Below are positions 52,438 through 62,063 of a stretch of 64,000 nucleotides of DNA, in pieces. The notes beneath the pieces are model-generated. The model ran no database searches, was not told where the DNA came from, and saw nothing but the letters and a program-made list of their open reading frames with translations. Location of the stretch: the NCBI GenBank assembly GCA_963815125.1, contig CAWFFM010000003.1, forward strand, positions 434,001 to 498,000, read 5' to 3'. The position numbers were made by a program, and so were the translations under genes. The DNA is from Actinocatenispora sp963815125 (GTDB lineage: Bacteria > Actinomycetota > Actinomycetes > Mycobacteriales > Micromonosporaceae). Numbering within the stretch: the first letter of the stretch is position 1; each line of letters opens with the position of its first letter.

Positions 52438-53826
52438 GTGTTGGGTTTCCTGCGGCGCACGTTCGGTCTGCCGTTGCGTTCGGTCGCCTTCGATGCCGCG
52501 CTGTCCGCCTTCGTGGTGGCCGGCTCGCTGATCCCGCTGGCGGCCAACCATGATCCGCGCGGCTACCTGGCCTGGGTGATGGCCCTGGCGCTGCTGGTAC
52601 GACGGCGCTGGCCGGTGCCGGTGTACGTGGTGGTCGGGCTCTGCGGGGCCACCCAGGTGCTCACCCACGACATGGTCGAGGCGTACGACGTCGCCGTGCT
52701 GATCGCCATGTACACCGTGGTCAAGTACGCCGACCGGATGCTCTGGGGCTGGGCCGTGGGCCTGTCGGTGCTCCTCGGCGCCGCCTGGTACGGCGTGGCC
52801 GGCCCGGACGGGGTGGGGCTGGGCGGCCGGGTCTGGTACGTGCGGGGCGGGATGATCGTCGCGTACGCGGTCCCGGTCTGGCTCATCGGGCTGACCATGC
52901 GGACCCGCCGGCTGTACGTGCGGAGTCTGGAGGACCGGGCGTCGACGGCCGAGCGGGAACGCGACCAGCGGGCCCGGCTCGCGGTGGCCGAGGAACGCGG
53001 CCGGATGGCCCGGGAACTGCACGACGTGGTGGCGCACAGCCTGGCGGTGATGATCGTGCAGGCCGACGGCGCCAGCTACGCCATCGACACCGACCCGGGC
53101 AAGGCGAAGCGGGCGGTACGTACCGTCGCGGACACCGGTCGGGAGGCGCTCACCGACATGCGCCGACTCGTCTCGGTACTGCGCGGTACCGACCCGCAGC
53201 AGGCCGGCTCCCCGCTGACTGCGACGGACACCGACCCGGCGGAGGTGGGCGCCGACGAGCGGCGCAGCGTCGGCCTCGGCCGCCTCGAACCGTTGCTGGA
53301 CCGGTTCCGGGCCGCCGGGCTGCGCATCGAACTGCACAGGTCCGGTCCGGTACGGGCGCTGCCCGGTGGCATCGAACTGGCCGGCTACCGGATCGTCCAG
53401 GAGTCGCTGACCAACGTGCTGAAACACGCCGGGGCCGGCACCGGAACCACGGTGAGCGTGACGTACCACGAGGACCGGGTCGAGCTGTCGGTGCTCGACG
53501 ACGGCACCGGCGACGGTCGGTTCGTCGCCGAACCGCTGCCCGGCGGGCACGGCCTGCTCGGTATGCGTGAACGCGTCGAGGTCTACCAGGGTCGGTTCGC
53601 CGCCGGTCCGCGCGTCGGCCCCGGCTGGCGGGTCACGGCGAGCATCCCGGTACCGGCCGCCATCGCCGAGCCGCCCGCCGGCGACGCAGGCGTCGAGCCG
53701 GCCGCCACCGTCGAGGCCACGGCCGAACCGCCCGCCACGAGCGTCCCGGCCGGTGCCGTCTCGACCGGTACGGTCTCCCCGGACGCACCGGCGGACAGCC
53801 GGTCACGGGAGGGCGGGGGCGGATGA
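52438..53826 (+). CDS. Sensor histidine kinase, NarL/DesK type
   Basis: GTG 52438 lies 28 bp from the divergent methyltransferase start; 462 residues. Five or so membrane helices (about 20-160) are followed by a dimerisation/phosphoacceptor segment RMARELHDVVAHSLAVMIVQ (His about residue 196) and a HATPase_c domain (GYRIVQESLTNVLKHAGAGT, LSVLDDGTGD, GGHGLLGMRERVEVYQG). The last 60 residues are a Pro/Ala-rich disordered tail. It overlaps the response-regulator gene. The signal is unknown; there is no extracytoplasmic sensor domain, as in membrane-stress-type kinases. Confidence 0.93.
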   Translation: MLGFLRRTFGLPLRSVAFDAALSAFVVAGSLIPLAANHDPRGYLAWVMALALLVRRRWPVPVYVVVGLCGATQVLTHDMVEAYDVAVLIAMYTVVKYADRMLWGWAVGLSVLLGAAWYGVAGPDGVGLGGRVWYVRGGMIVAYAVPVWLIGLTMRTRRLYVRSLEDRASTAERERDQRARLAVAEERGRMARELHDVVAHSLAVMIVQADGASYAIDTDPGKAKRAVRTVADTGREALTDMRRLVSVLRGTDPQQAGSPLTATDTDPAEVGADERRSVGLGRLEPLLDRFRAAGLRIELHRSGPVRALPGGIELAGYRIVQESLTNVLKHAGAGTGTTVSVTYHEDRVELSVLDDGTGDGRFVAEPLPGGHGLLGMRERVEVYQGRFAAGPRVGPGWRVTASIPVPAAIAEPPAGDAGVEPAATVEATAEPPATSVPAGAVSTGTVSPDAPADSRSREGGGG

Positions 53827-54494
53827 CGGTCAGAGTGGTTCTCGTCGACGATCAGGAACTGGTCCGGGCCGGATTCCGGATGGTGCTCGGCTCGCAGCCC
53901 GACATCGACGTGGTGGGTGAGGCCGGTGACGGCGCCGAGGCCCTGGACCTGCTCTCCAGGACCGCCGCCGACGTGGTGGTGATGGACATCCGGATGCCGC
54001 TGATGGACGGGGTCGCGGCCACCCGGAAGCTGCTGGAGCGGGCCGCAGCCGGTACGCCGGTGCCCCGCGTCCTGGTACTGACCACGTTCGACAGCGACGG
54101 CGACGCGTTCGCCGCACTCAACGCGGGTGCCAGCGGGTTCCTGCTGAAGAACGTCCCGCCGGAGGAACTGCTCACCGCGATCCGGGTGGTGGCGTCCGGT
54201 GACTCGATCGTCGCGCCCCGGGTGACCCGTCGACTGCTGGACCGGTTCGCCGGCCAGCTCGCCGAGGCGCCCCGACCGGACCACCGGTTCGACGCGCTCA
54301 CCGACCGTGAACGTGAGGTGCTGCTGCTGCTCGCCGAGGGCCTGTCCAACGCGGAGATCGCCGGACGGCTGGTCGTCGCCGAGGCGACCGTGAAGACCCA
54401 TGTCGGTCGGATCCTCACCAAACTGGGCCTGCGGGACCGGGTGCAGGCAGTGGTCTTCGCGTACGAGAGCGGCCTGGTACGTCCCGGTTCCTGA
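53823..54494 (+). CDS. LuxR/NarL-family response regulator
   Basis: ATG 53823 overlaps the kinase stop (ATGA). The 223-residue product has a receiver domain (VRVVLVDDQELVRAGFRMVL, phospho-Asp in DVVVMDIRMPLMDG at about residue 55, Lys in LKNVPPEELL) and a GerE/LuxR HTH (LTDREREVLLLLAEGLSNAE, VAEATVKTHVGRILTKLGLR). It is the cognate partner of the preceding kinase. Target genes are unknown. Confidence 0.95.
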   Translation: MTVRVVLVDDQELVRAGFRMVLGSQPDIDVVGEAGDGAEALDLLSRTAADVVVMDIRMPLMDGVAATRKLLERAAAGTPVPRVLVLTTFDSDGDAFAALNAGASGFLLKNVPPEELLTAIRVVASGDSIVAPRVTRRLLDRFAGQLAEAPRPDHRFDALTDREREVLLLLAEGLSNAEIAGRLVVAEATVKTHVGRILTKLGLRDRVQAVVFAYESGLVRPGS

Positions 54495-54623
54495 CGTCCA
54501 CCCCGTTGCCCGGACGGTCGGCCCGGGCCGGTCGGGCAGGTGAAGGATCCCACAAGCAGTGTCCGGCGCGTACCGGTGCGGGCGATACTTGCGGCGACCG
54601 GTACCCGGGAGGACTGGATCATC

Positions 54624-55544
54624 ATGAGCATGAACCGCGACGTGCGACCGGAGGACCGGCCGGGCCGGCTGGCGGTCGGCGTCATCGGCGTCGGACGGGT
54701 CGGTTCGGTACTCGGTGCCGCCCTGCACCGGGCCGGCCACCAGGTCGTCGCCGCCACCGGAGTGTCCGAGACCTCGGTGGACCGCGCCACCCGGCTGTTA
54801 CCCGGGGTGCCGCTGCTGCCCGCCGACGAGGTCGCCCGGCAGTCCGACCTGCTGCTGGTCGCGGTGCCCGACGACGTACTGGCCGGGCTGGTCGAAGGGT
54901 TGGCCGCCACCGCCGCGATCCGCCCAGGTCAGCTGGTGGCACACCCCAGCGGCGCGTACGGCCTCGACGTGCTGTCGGCGGCGACCGAACGCGGCGCGCT
55001 GCCGCTGGCGCTGCATCCCGCCATGACCTTCACCGGGCGCTCCGAGGACCTGGACCGGCTCGCCGGCGTGTCGTTCGGGGTGACCGCGCCGGAGCCGCTG
55101 CGACCGGCCGCCGAGGTGCTCGTACTGGAGATGGGCGGTGAGCCGCAGTGGGTCGCCGAGCAGGACCGCCCGCTCTATCACGCGGCGCTGACCCACGGCG
55201 CGAACCACCTGGTCACCCTCGTCAACGAGGCCGTCGACCTGCTGCGTGAGGCCGGTGTACGGGAACCGGAGCAGATGATCGCGCCGCTGCTGTCCGCCTC
55301 GCTGGACAACACGCTGCGACTCGGTGACGCGGCGTTGACCGGCCCGGTGTCCCGCGGCGACGCCGGTACGGTGGCCCGCCACCTCGACGCCATCGCCGGC
55401 CGGGCGCCCGACTCCGTGGCCAGCTACCTCACCCTGGCGCGGCGTACCGCGGACCGGGCGATCGCCGCCGGCCGGCTTGCGCCCGGGACCGCCGAGCCGT
55501 TGCTCGGGGTGCTCGCCGAGCGTCCGGATCGGACCCGGCCGTGA
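54624..55544 (+). CDS. Rossmann-fold DUF2520 oxidoreductase-like protein
   Basis: ATG 54624 (GGGAGGA upstream) gives 306 residues. An NAD(P)-binding motif VGVIGVGRVGSVLGAALHRA is followed by LLLVAVPDDVLAGLVEGL and HPAMTFTGRSEDLDRLAGVS; the C-terminal half is a helical DUF2520 domain (YHAALTHGANHLVTLVNEAV, LLSASLDNTLRLGDAALTGP). The fold resembles ketopantoate reductase and pyrroline-carboxylate reductase. Because it is coupled to panC (GTGA at 55541), a role near pantothenate synthesis, possibly as an alternative ketopantoate reductase, has been considered but is not shown here. Confidence 0.88.
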   Translation: MSMNRDVRPEDRPGRLAVGVIGVGRVGSVLGAALHRAGHQVVAATGVSETSVDRATRLLPGVPLLPADEVARQSDLLLVAVPDDVLAGLVEGLAATAAIRPGQLVAHPSGAYGLDVLSAATERGALPLALHPAMTFTGRSEDLDRLAGVSFGVTAPEPLRPAAEVLVLEMGGEPQWVAEQDRPLYHAALTHGANHLVTLVNEAVDLLREAGVREPEQMIAPLLSASLDNTLRLGDAALTGPVSRGDAGTVARHLDAIAGRAPDSVASYLTLARRTADRAIAAGRLAPGTAEPLLGVLAERPDRTRP

Positions 55545-56512
55545 CGGCCGTACGGCACCCGGTCCTGGTCACCGACCGGGGCGGGTTGCGCGCCGCGCGT
55601 GGCGCGCTGAACGGCACGGTCGGTGTGGTGATGACGCTGGGTGCCCTGCACGACGGCCATCTGGCGCTGATCGGGGCGGCCCGGCGCAGCTGCGAGCGCG
55701 TACTGGTCACCATCTTCGTCAATCCGTTGCAGTTCGGCCCGACCGAGGACCTGGACCGTTATCCGCGCACCCTCGAGGCCGACCTGGCGTTGTGTGCGCA
55801 GGCCGGGGTGGACGTGGTGTTCGCGCCGGACACCGAGGTGGTGTATCCGGACGGTCCGCCGGCGGTACGGGTGAGCCCGGGTCCGTTGGGTGAGGTGCTG
55901 GAGGGCGCCAGCCGCCCCGGCTTCTTCGACGGCGTACTGACCGTCGTGCTGAAGTTGCTGCAGCTGACCCGGCCGCACGCGGTGTTCTTCGGGGAGAAGG
56001 ACTTCCAGCAGTTGACCCTGGTCGGCCGGATGGTCCGGGACCTCGACGTGCAGACCGACGGGACACCGGTACGGGTGGTGGCGGTGCCGACGGTCCGGGA
56101 GCCCGACGGCCTGGCCCGGTCCAGCCGCAACGTCTACCTGTCGGCGGCGGATCGTACGGCCGCACTGTCGTTGTCGGCGGCGCTGCATGCCGGCGCGGAG
56201 CAGGCTCCGGCCGGCCCGGCCGCCGTCGTGGACACCGCGCTACGGGTGCTGGCCGCCGAGCCGGCGGTACGGCTGGACTACCTGATGCTCACCGACGCGA
56301 TGCTGACCCCGTTGGCCGGTGCCGGGCCGCGCGGGCAGGCGCCGCCCGGGGCCGGTGCGCCGACGGAGCCGGTCACCGCCGCGCCGGCGGGAACCGCCAC
56401 CGGGGACGGCCGGTTGCTGGTGGCGGCGTGGGTCGGCACCACCCGCCTGATCGACAACGTGCCGGTGCGACTCGGCAGACCTGAGGGGACCGATGTACCG
56501 AACGATGCGTGA
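55541..56512 (+). CDS. panC: Pantoate-beta-alanine ligase (pantothenate synthetase)
   Basis: Joins pantoate and beta-alanine with ATP to give pantothenate. GTG 55541 overlaps the previous stop. The 323-residue product shows VVMTLGALHDGHLALIGAAR (HxGH site, with Leu for the usual Met-Gly), FVNPLQFGPTEDLDRYPRTL, and VFFGEKDFQQLTLVGRMVRD. A Pro/Ala/Gly-rich insertion near residues 260-290 (RGQAPPGAGAPTEPVTAAPA) lengthens the C-terminal domain. No panD follows, unlike in many actinobacteria. Confidence 0.95.
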   Translation: MTAVRHPVLVTDRGGLRAARGALNGTVGVVMTLGALHDGHLALIGAARRSCERVLVTIFVNPLQFGPTEDLDRYPRTLEADLALCAQAGVDVVFAPDTEVVYPDGPPAVRVSPGPLGEVLEGASRPGFFDGVLTVVLKLLQLTRPHAVFFGEKDFQQLTLVGRMVRDLDVQTDGTPVRVVAVPTVREPDGLARSSRNVYLSAADRTAALSLSAALHAGAEQAPAGPAAVVDTALRVLAAEPAVRLDYLMLTDAMLTPLAGAGPRGQAPPGAGAPTEPVTAAPAGTATGDGRLLVAAWVGTTRLIDNVPVRLGRPEGTDVPNDA

Positions 56513-56551
56513 CCGGAGAGGCAGCCGTACGACGGAGACCGGGGCGCTGCG

Positions 56552-58261
56552 GTGACCCCGGCGTCCGGCGGGCTGGATGTCGTGGACGTGACCGGGCAGT
56601 TGTCCGGAGATGGTGGCCCGGCGCTGCTGGTGCCGCGGCTGCTGGCAGCCGGACAGCCCGGCTGGTCCGATGAGACCGACGTGTGTGTGATCGGCTCCGG
56701 CGTGGCCGGGCTGACCGCCGCGCTGCACGCCCGGGAGGCGGGGCTGCGGGTCACCGTCGTCACCAAGGTCAACATCGGTGACGGTTCGACCCGCTGGGCG
56801 CAGGGCGGTATCGCCGCGGTCCTCGACCCGCACGACACCCCCGCCGCGCACGCGGTGGACACGCAGGTGGCCGGGGTCGGGTTGTGCGACCCGGCGGCGG
56901 TGCGGGTGCTGGTGACCGAAGGACCGGCGCGGGTACGGGAACTGATCCGGTTCGGCGCCGAGTTCGACCGCAACCCCGACGGCAGCCTGGCGCTGACCAG
57001 GGAGGGTGGCCACCACGCCAACCGGATCGTGCACGCCGGTGGTGACGCGACCGGCGCCGAGGTGCAGCGGGCCCTGGAGGTCGCGGTACGCCGGGACCCG
57101 TGGATCAAGCTGGTGGAGCACGCGCTCGTACTGGATCTGCTGACCGACCGCACCGGCCGGGCCTGCGGGGTGACCCTGCACGTACTGGACGAGGGCAGCC
57201 CGGACGGCGTCGGGGCCATCCTGGCCCGCGCGGTCGTCCTGGCCACCGGCGGCATGGGGCAGGTGTTCGCGGCCACCAGCAACCCGGTGGTGTCCACCGG
57301 CGACGGGGTGGGCCTGGCGCTGCGGGCCGGTGCCGCGGTGACCGACCTGGAGTTCATGCAGTTCCATCCGACGACCCTGTTCGTCGGGCGGGACGCGGTG
57401 GACGAACTGGCCCAGCAGCCGCTGGTGTCCGAGGCGCTGCGCGGCGAGGGCGCGCACCTGGTCGACTCGGTCGGCCGGCGGTTCATGCTGGGGCAGCACG
57501 AACTGGCCGAGCTCGCGCCCCGCGACGTGGTCGCCAAGGGCATCATGCGCACGATGCTGGCCGAGGACAGCGAACACGTCTACCTGGACGCCCGGCACCT
57601 CGGCCGGGACATGCTGGAGAACCGGTTCCCGACCATCACGGCGCGTTGCCGGCAGGCCGGGGTGGACCCGGTCGTCGACCTCATCCCGGTGGCGCCGGCC
57701 GCGCACTACGCCAGCGGCGGGGTACGCACCGACCTGACCGGCCGCACCTCGGTATCCGGCCTGTACGCCTGCGGCGAGGTGGCCTGCACCGGTGTGCACG
57801 GAGCGAACCGGTTGGCTTCCAACTCCTTGCTGGAAGGCCTGGTCTACTCGGCGCGAATCACCGAGGACCTGGCCCGGGAACTGCCGCCGCAGGGTGAGCC
57901 GGTGCCGCCCCAGGACTGTGCACAGTGGGTGGTCGCGCCGGAGGTACGGCGGCCGTTGCAGCGGGCGATGACCCGGGGTGCCGGGGTGCTGCGCAGCGCC
58001 GACTCGTTGGCCGGCGCCCGGGACGAACTCCGTCAGCTGTCCGGTAGCCGGTCGGTGGCCGGTACCGAGTCGTGGGAGACCACCAATCTGTTGACCGTGG
58101 CGGCGGCGCTGTCGCATGCCGCGGCCGTCCGACGGGAGACCCGGGGCTGTCACTGGCGGGAGGACTTCGGCACCGCTGACGACGCATGGCTGGGCCATCT
58201 GATCGCCACCATCGACGACGATGGCGCGCTGCGGGAGACCTTCGAGAGGAGTACGGCGTGA
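56552..58261 (+). CDS. nadB: L-aspartate oxidase
   Basis: Oxidises aspartate to iminoaspartate for NAD synthesis. GTG 56552 gives 569 residues. FAD-binding motif DVCVIGSGVAGLTAALHARE (about 47), then GSTRWAQGGIAAVLD, active-site and FAD-region motifs EFMQFHPTTLF, HYASGGVRTDLTGRTSVSGL and GEVACTGVHGANRLASNSLL. It carries a roughly 40-residue N-terminal extension before the FAD domain. It overlaps nadC (GTGA). nadA, the usual partner, is not in this cluster. Confidence 0.96.
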   Translation: MTPASGGLDVVDVTGQLSGDGGPALLVPRLLAAGQPGWSDETDVCVIGSGVAGLTAALHAREAGLRVTVVTKVNIGDGSTRWAQGGIAAVLDPHDTPAAHAVDTQVAGVGLCDPAAVRVLVTEGPARVRELIRFGAEFDRNPDGSLALTREGGHHANRIVHAGGDATGAEVQRALEVAVRRDPWIKLVEHALVLDLLTDRTGRACGVTLHVLDEGSPDGVGAILARAVVLATGGMGQVFAATSNPVVSTGDGVGLALRAGAAVTDLEFMQFHPTTLFVGRDAVDELAQQPLVSEALRGEGAHLVDSVGRRFMLGQHELAELAPRDVVAKGIMRTMLAEDSEHVYLDARHLGRDMLENRFPTITARCRQAGVDPVVDLIPVAPAAHYASGGVRTDLTGRTSVSGLYACGEVACTGVHGANRLASNSLLEGLVYSARITEDLARELPPQGEPVPPQDCAQWVVAPEVRRPLQRAMTRGAGVLRSADSLAGARDELRQLSGSRSVAGTESWETTNLLTVAAALSHAAAVRRETRGCHWREDFGTADDAWLGHLIATIDDDGALRETFERSTA

Positions 58262-59190
58262 CCACTGTCGGACTAGGACAGTCCATCGTGGACTATGTGG
58301 CGGCGGCCGGGCTCGACCCCGACCAGGTGTCCGACACCGTACGCCGTGCGCTCACCGAGGACCTTGGCCCTGCGGTGACCCTCGGCGGCGCGCACCACCC
58401 GCACGGCGTGGACGTCACCAGCGTGTCGACCATCCCGGCCGGGCAGACCGACACCGGTGAGCTGATCGCCCGGGCCGACGGGGTGGTGGCCGGCCTGCCG
58501 GTCGCCGCCGCCGTGTTCGACCTGGCGTCCGACGGCGCGACCGCCTTCCGACCGGCCGTACCGGACGGGACCGAGGTGGTGCGAGGCGACGTGCTCGCCG
58601 TCGTGGCCGGGCCGACCCGGGCGCTGCTCACCGCGGAACGTACCGCGCTGAACCTGCTCTGCCGGGCCAGCGGCGTGGCCACCCACACCCGGCGCTGGGT
58701 ACGCGCGCTGGACGGCACCGGCGCGCAGGTACTGGACACCCGCAAGACCACCCCGGGGCTGCGGTTCCTGGAGAAGTACGCGGTACGGGCCGGCGGCGGC
58801 GGCAACAAGCGGATGGGCCTGTACGACGTGGCCATGATCAAGGACAACCACGTACTCGCGGCCGGGGGTATCACCGCCGCCTACCGTCGGGTCCGCGAAC
58901 AGTTCCCGGAGGTGCCGGTACAGGTCGAGATCCGTACCGTGGGCGAGGCGCAGGAGGCGGTGGCCGCCGGTGCCGACTTCCTGCTCTGCGACAACATGTC
59001 GGCGGAACTGCTGCATGACGTGGTGGTCGCGGTGCGTGGCAGGGCCGAGCTGGAGGCCACCGGCAACCTGACCCTGGACCGGGCGGCGGAATACGGTGGC
59101 ACCGGGGTGCAGTATCTGTCCGTCGGTGGCCTGACGCACTCCTCGCCGATCCTGGACATCGCGATGGACCTGCGGGAACGGTCCGAGTAG
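58258..59190 (+). CDS. nadC: Nicotinate-nucleotide pyrophosphorylase
   Basis: Quinolinate phosphoribosyltransferase: quinolinate and PRPP to nicotinate mononucleotide. GTG 58258 overlaps the nadB stop; 310 residues. Motifs: ERTALNLLCRASGVATHTRR, the substrate loop VLDTRKTTPGLRFLEKYAVR, GGGNKRMGLYDVAMIKDNHV and VEIRTVGEAQEAVAAGADFL. The roughly 30-residue N-terminus (VGLGQSIVDYVAAAGLDPDQ) is slightly longer than usual. The coaX start follows its stop with no gap. Confidence 0.97.
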   Translation: MTTVGLGQSIVDYVAAAGLDPDQVSDTVRRALTEDLGPAVTLGGAHHPHGVDVTSVSTIPAGQTDTGELIARADGVVAGLPVAAAVFDLASDGATAFRPAVPDGTEVVRGDVLAVVAGPTRALLTAERTALNLLCRASGVATHTRRWVRALDGTGAQVLDTRKTTPGLRFLEKYAVRAGGGGNKRMGLYDVAMIKDNHVLAAGGITAAYRRVREQFPEVPVQVEIRTVGEAQEAVAAGADFLLCDNMSAELLHDVVVAVRGRAELEATGNLTLDRAAEYGGTGVQYLSVGGLTHSSPILDIAMDLRERSE

Positions 59191-59952
59191 ATGCTGCTGT
59201 GCATCGATGTGGGCAACACCCAGACGGTGCTGGCGACCTTCGACGGTGACCAGCTGGCCCACTCGTGGCGGATCAAGACCGACAGCCGGTCCACCGCCGA
59301 TGAACTGGCACTGACCTTCCGTGGCCTGCTCGACGGCGGGTCCGTACGGATCAGCGGCATCGCGGCCTGTTCCACGGTGCCGGCCGTACTGCACGAACTG
59401 CGGCTGATGTTCGACCGGTACTTCACCGGGGTGCCGGTGCTGGTGGTGGAGCCGGGCGTGCGTACCGGCGTGCAGCTGTCGTACAACAACCCGCGCGAGG
59501 TGGGCACCGACCGGGTGATGAACACGCTGGCCGCGTACACCCTCTACGGCGGCCCGTCCGTGGTGGTGGACTTCGGTACCTCCACCAGCTTCGACGTGGT
59601 CAGCGCCCGGGGCGACTTCCTGGGCGGCGCGCTGGCGCCGGGTATCGAGATCTCGGCGGACGCGTTGGCCAACCGGGCAGCGCAGCTGGTGAAGGTGGAA
59701 CTGACCCGGCCGCCGCGCGCGGTCGGCAAGAACACCGTGGAGGCGTTGCAGAGCGGCATCCTGTACGGCTTCGCCGGCCAGGTGGACGGCATCGTGTCCC
59801 GAGTGGTGGCCGAGGTGGGGGAGATGCGTGCGGTGGTGGCGACCGGTGGCCTGGCGTCCCTGGTGGTGGCCGAGTCGAGCACGATCACCCATCACGAACC
59901 GCACCTGACCCTGATCGGGCTGCGTCTGGTGTACGAGAAGAACCAGCTCTGA
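59191..59952 (+). CDS. coaX: Type III pantothenate kinase
   Basis: Phosphorylates pantothenate, the first committed step to CoA. ATG 59191 directly follows the nadC stop; 253 residues. Phosphate motifs LCIDVGNTQTVLATFDGD and VVDFGTSTSFDVVSARGDFL, plus PREVGTDRVMNTLAAYTLYG and GGALAPGIEISADALANRAA, fit the acetate-kinase-like fold of CoaX. Its location with panC links the product of the upstream step to its use. Confidence 0.96.
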   Translation: MLLCIDVGNTQTVLATFDGDQLAHSWRIKTDSRSTADELALTFRGLLDGGSVRISGIAACSTVPAVLHELRLMFDRYFTGVPVLVVEPGVRTGVQLSYNNPREVGTDRVMNTLAAYTLYGGPSVVVDFGTSTSFDVVSARGDFLGGALAPGIEISADALANRAAQLVKVELTRPPRAVGKNTVEALQSGILYGFAGQVDGIVSRVVAEVGEMRAVVATGGLASLVVAESSTITHHEPHLTLIGLRLVYEKNQL

Positions 59953-60062
59953 CCGCTGGTGGGCGGCGGGGACGACGCGCCCCCGTTCATCGTCGCGCCG
60001 GCCGACCCGTGCCGGCCGACCCGTGCTGGCCCTGAGCCGTCCGACCCCGCCGGCCCCCGGGC

Positions 60063-60812
60063 TCAGGAGGACAGGCGTACCGCCCGGTAGGCGATGGTGA
60101 GGTACGGCAGCTCGAAGGAGTCCCGGCCGGCGAGGGCCGGATGCTCGGCGCACAGCGCGTATATCCCGTCGGTCAGTTCCCTCTGCCGCTGCGGTGCCGC
60201 GGTCAGGTAGTACGACCGGGACCTGACGAGTTCGACCAGGCTGTCCGGGGTCATCGGGATGCTGTGCCGGAATTCGGCCCGCTCGGCCGGCCCGAACTCC
60301 CCGGGCAGTTGCGGCCCGAGCTGACCGGCATGGTCGCTGCCGTCCTCGGCGCCCAGCAGTTCGGTCAGTGCCACCACCCAGGGCTCGGCATGGTCCCGGA
60401 TGTTCCAGACCGGGGCGAAGACGCCACCCGGTCGTAGCACTCGGGCGATCTCGGGGTGTGCCACGTCGGTGTCGAACCAGTGGTACGCCTGCCCGGCGAC
60501 GACCGCGTCCACGCTCGCCGGCTCGACCGGTATCCGCTCGGCCGAGCCGGCCGCCGCGACGACGCCGGGGCTCGACGCGGACAGCCGGGCCAGCATGTCG
60601 GCGTCGGGCTCGACCGCGACGACCTCGTGGCCGGCGTCCCGCAGCACGCGGCTGAGCTTTCCGGTGCCGGCGCCCAGATCCACCACCCGCAGCGGCGTGG
60701 TGCCCAGCATCCACGTCACCGCCTCGACCGGATAGGTCGGTCGTACCCGGTCGTAGAGGTCGGCGGCGGGGCCGAACGAGTTGCCCTGCAGCCGTCGCTG
60801 CTCGGTATCCAT
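60063..60812 (-). CDS. Class I SAM-dependent methyltransferase
   Basis: ATG 60812 (MDTEQRRLQGNSFGPAADLY) gives 249 residues. The SAM motif is LRVVDLGAGTGKLSRVLRDA (about 41-60), followed by VVAVEPDADMLARL and the methyltransferase_11 pattern ASVDAVVAGQAYHWFDTDVA, then IARVLRPGGVFAPVWN. It resembles small-molecule methyltransferases of the UbiE/TehB-like group; the substrate is unknown. It is convergent with coaX. Confidence 0.9.
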   Translation of the reverse strand: MDTEQRRLQGNSFGPAADLYDRVRPTYPVEAVTWMLGTTPLRVVDLGAGTGKLSRVLRDAGHEVVAVEPDADMLARLSASSPGVVAAAGSAERIPVEPASVDAVVAGQAYHWFDTDVAHPEIARVLRPGGVFAPVWNIRDHAEPWVVALTELLGAEDGSDHAGQLGPQLPGEFGPAERAEFRHSIPMTPDSLVELVRSRSYYLTAAPQRQRELTDGIYALCAEHPALAGRDSFELPYLTIAYRAVRLSS

Positions 60813-62063
60813 ACGGGTGAATTTACCGGCCGACCCGGGATTCCGATCCGGATGTGTGGTGACCGCCGGCACCTGCCGAGGTCATGCCGGGTGTGCGGTG
60901 CGGACCCGCCGCTCGTTCGTAGGGGTCCACCGCACAATGTGGGCGGCCGACATGCTGGCAATTCCCCGAAGTGATGACTTCCGGACTTCTGTTGTTGCAT
61001 GGCGGTGTGACAGCGCGACCCTTTGTAACCCACCGGAACACCGGTGTCTCCGGAAGTAAACCCACGAATCGTGTCGGTGCGGTATCTGAAGGGTGTCCGA
61101 TCCGGCGGAATGGGAACGACTTCGGGATCTGCCGGAACTCCGGTAACCCGGAGGTCGTCCGCACCCACAGCTAAGCGGAGCCGGAGTCCGATACGGGTTT
61201 TGTGAACTGTGATAGTGTCGCGCATCTGCTCCGCGACCTCGCTCGGTACGGCAGGTGGAGCGCCGTAGGAACTGCTGTCTACGCGCCGCTCACCACGTTG
61301 CTGCCTTCAGTGCTGCCGGCCATCCTGATGTCGGGTCGCCGGTGTCCGGCTCGTGATGTCGGCCGCCGATGTCGGCGGTGTGGAATGTCAGCGGCGCGGA
61401 ATGGCGCCGATCTTCCGGGCGATCGGGCAGCACGCCACCGATGCTCGTCTTCCGATGTCGTCGTGCTATTCGCGCGATCTGCCGCGACCGGATTTCCGGG
61501 TCGGTGTCGGCGACCGCGGTACCGGCGCCGGAGTGGTGCGGTTCGTACCCGACTATCCGGTCGAAATGGTGTCGCACCCGTTTGGATCATGGTCGCACAG
61601 CCGGTCGAAAAGCTGATCGGCCGGCAGTGGAATCTCCCCCGCCGGCCGACCGCCCGGGTGGGCCGGGTCGACTGTGCGGCAGCTGCCCGAACCATGACTG
61701 GCCTGGTCGGACGGTGATCGGGTGCCCTCTGCCGGCGACCGGACAGGTTCGGCGAATACCGCGGCGCGGGCCTGGTGGACCGGAATGGAGCATTGCCGAT
61801 CCGGACCTGCCGGGCACTTGGTATCCATCGCCGATCCCACTCGGCGCGATGGTCGGTCCGTTGCCGCACGGTAAGCCGGGGAACCGTACTGGAGGCCCGG
61901 CGGGAACCGGTCATTGTGTCCCCGTGAGGCGGAAAGTAACCCGCTTCTTCGGTGAGCCACGCCACGCTCACCAGGAATTCCGGGGCGACCCGCTATTTCT
62001 TGGGCGGATGAGTTATTGTCTTTTTCAACTGCATTGTTCGTGACCATCAGAAGGGATCGCGCC
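60813..62063. other. Long gene-free region between methyltransferase and lsr2
   Basis: No frame over this 1.25 kb has a credible start, family motif or codon pattern. It is rich in CGG/CCG/TCGG words and has short repeats (for example CCGGTCGAAA twice, near 61558 and 61602). A 7-bp hairpin GGTGAGC/GCTCACC lies at 61951-61972. Just before lsr2 the sequence becomes A/T-rich (GAGTTATTGTCTTTTTCAAC, about 62008-62028), a likely promoter and possible Lsr2 self-binding site. It may be an untranslated leader, a non-coding RNA locus or remnant DNA. Confidence 0.5.

Noticed and set aside
56513..56551. A missed panD between panC and nadB
   Set aside because: Only 39 bp are available, too short for a gene of about 130 codons.
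61202..61717. 171-codon plus-strand frame ahead of lsr2
   Set aside because: No ribosome site, atypical composition and no recognisable domain; considered non-coding.
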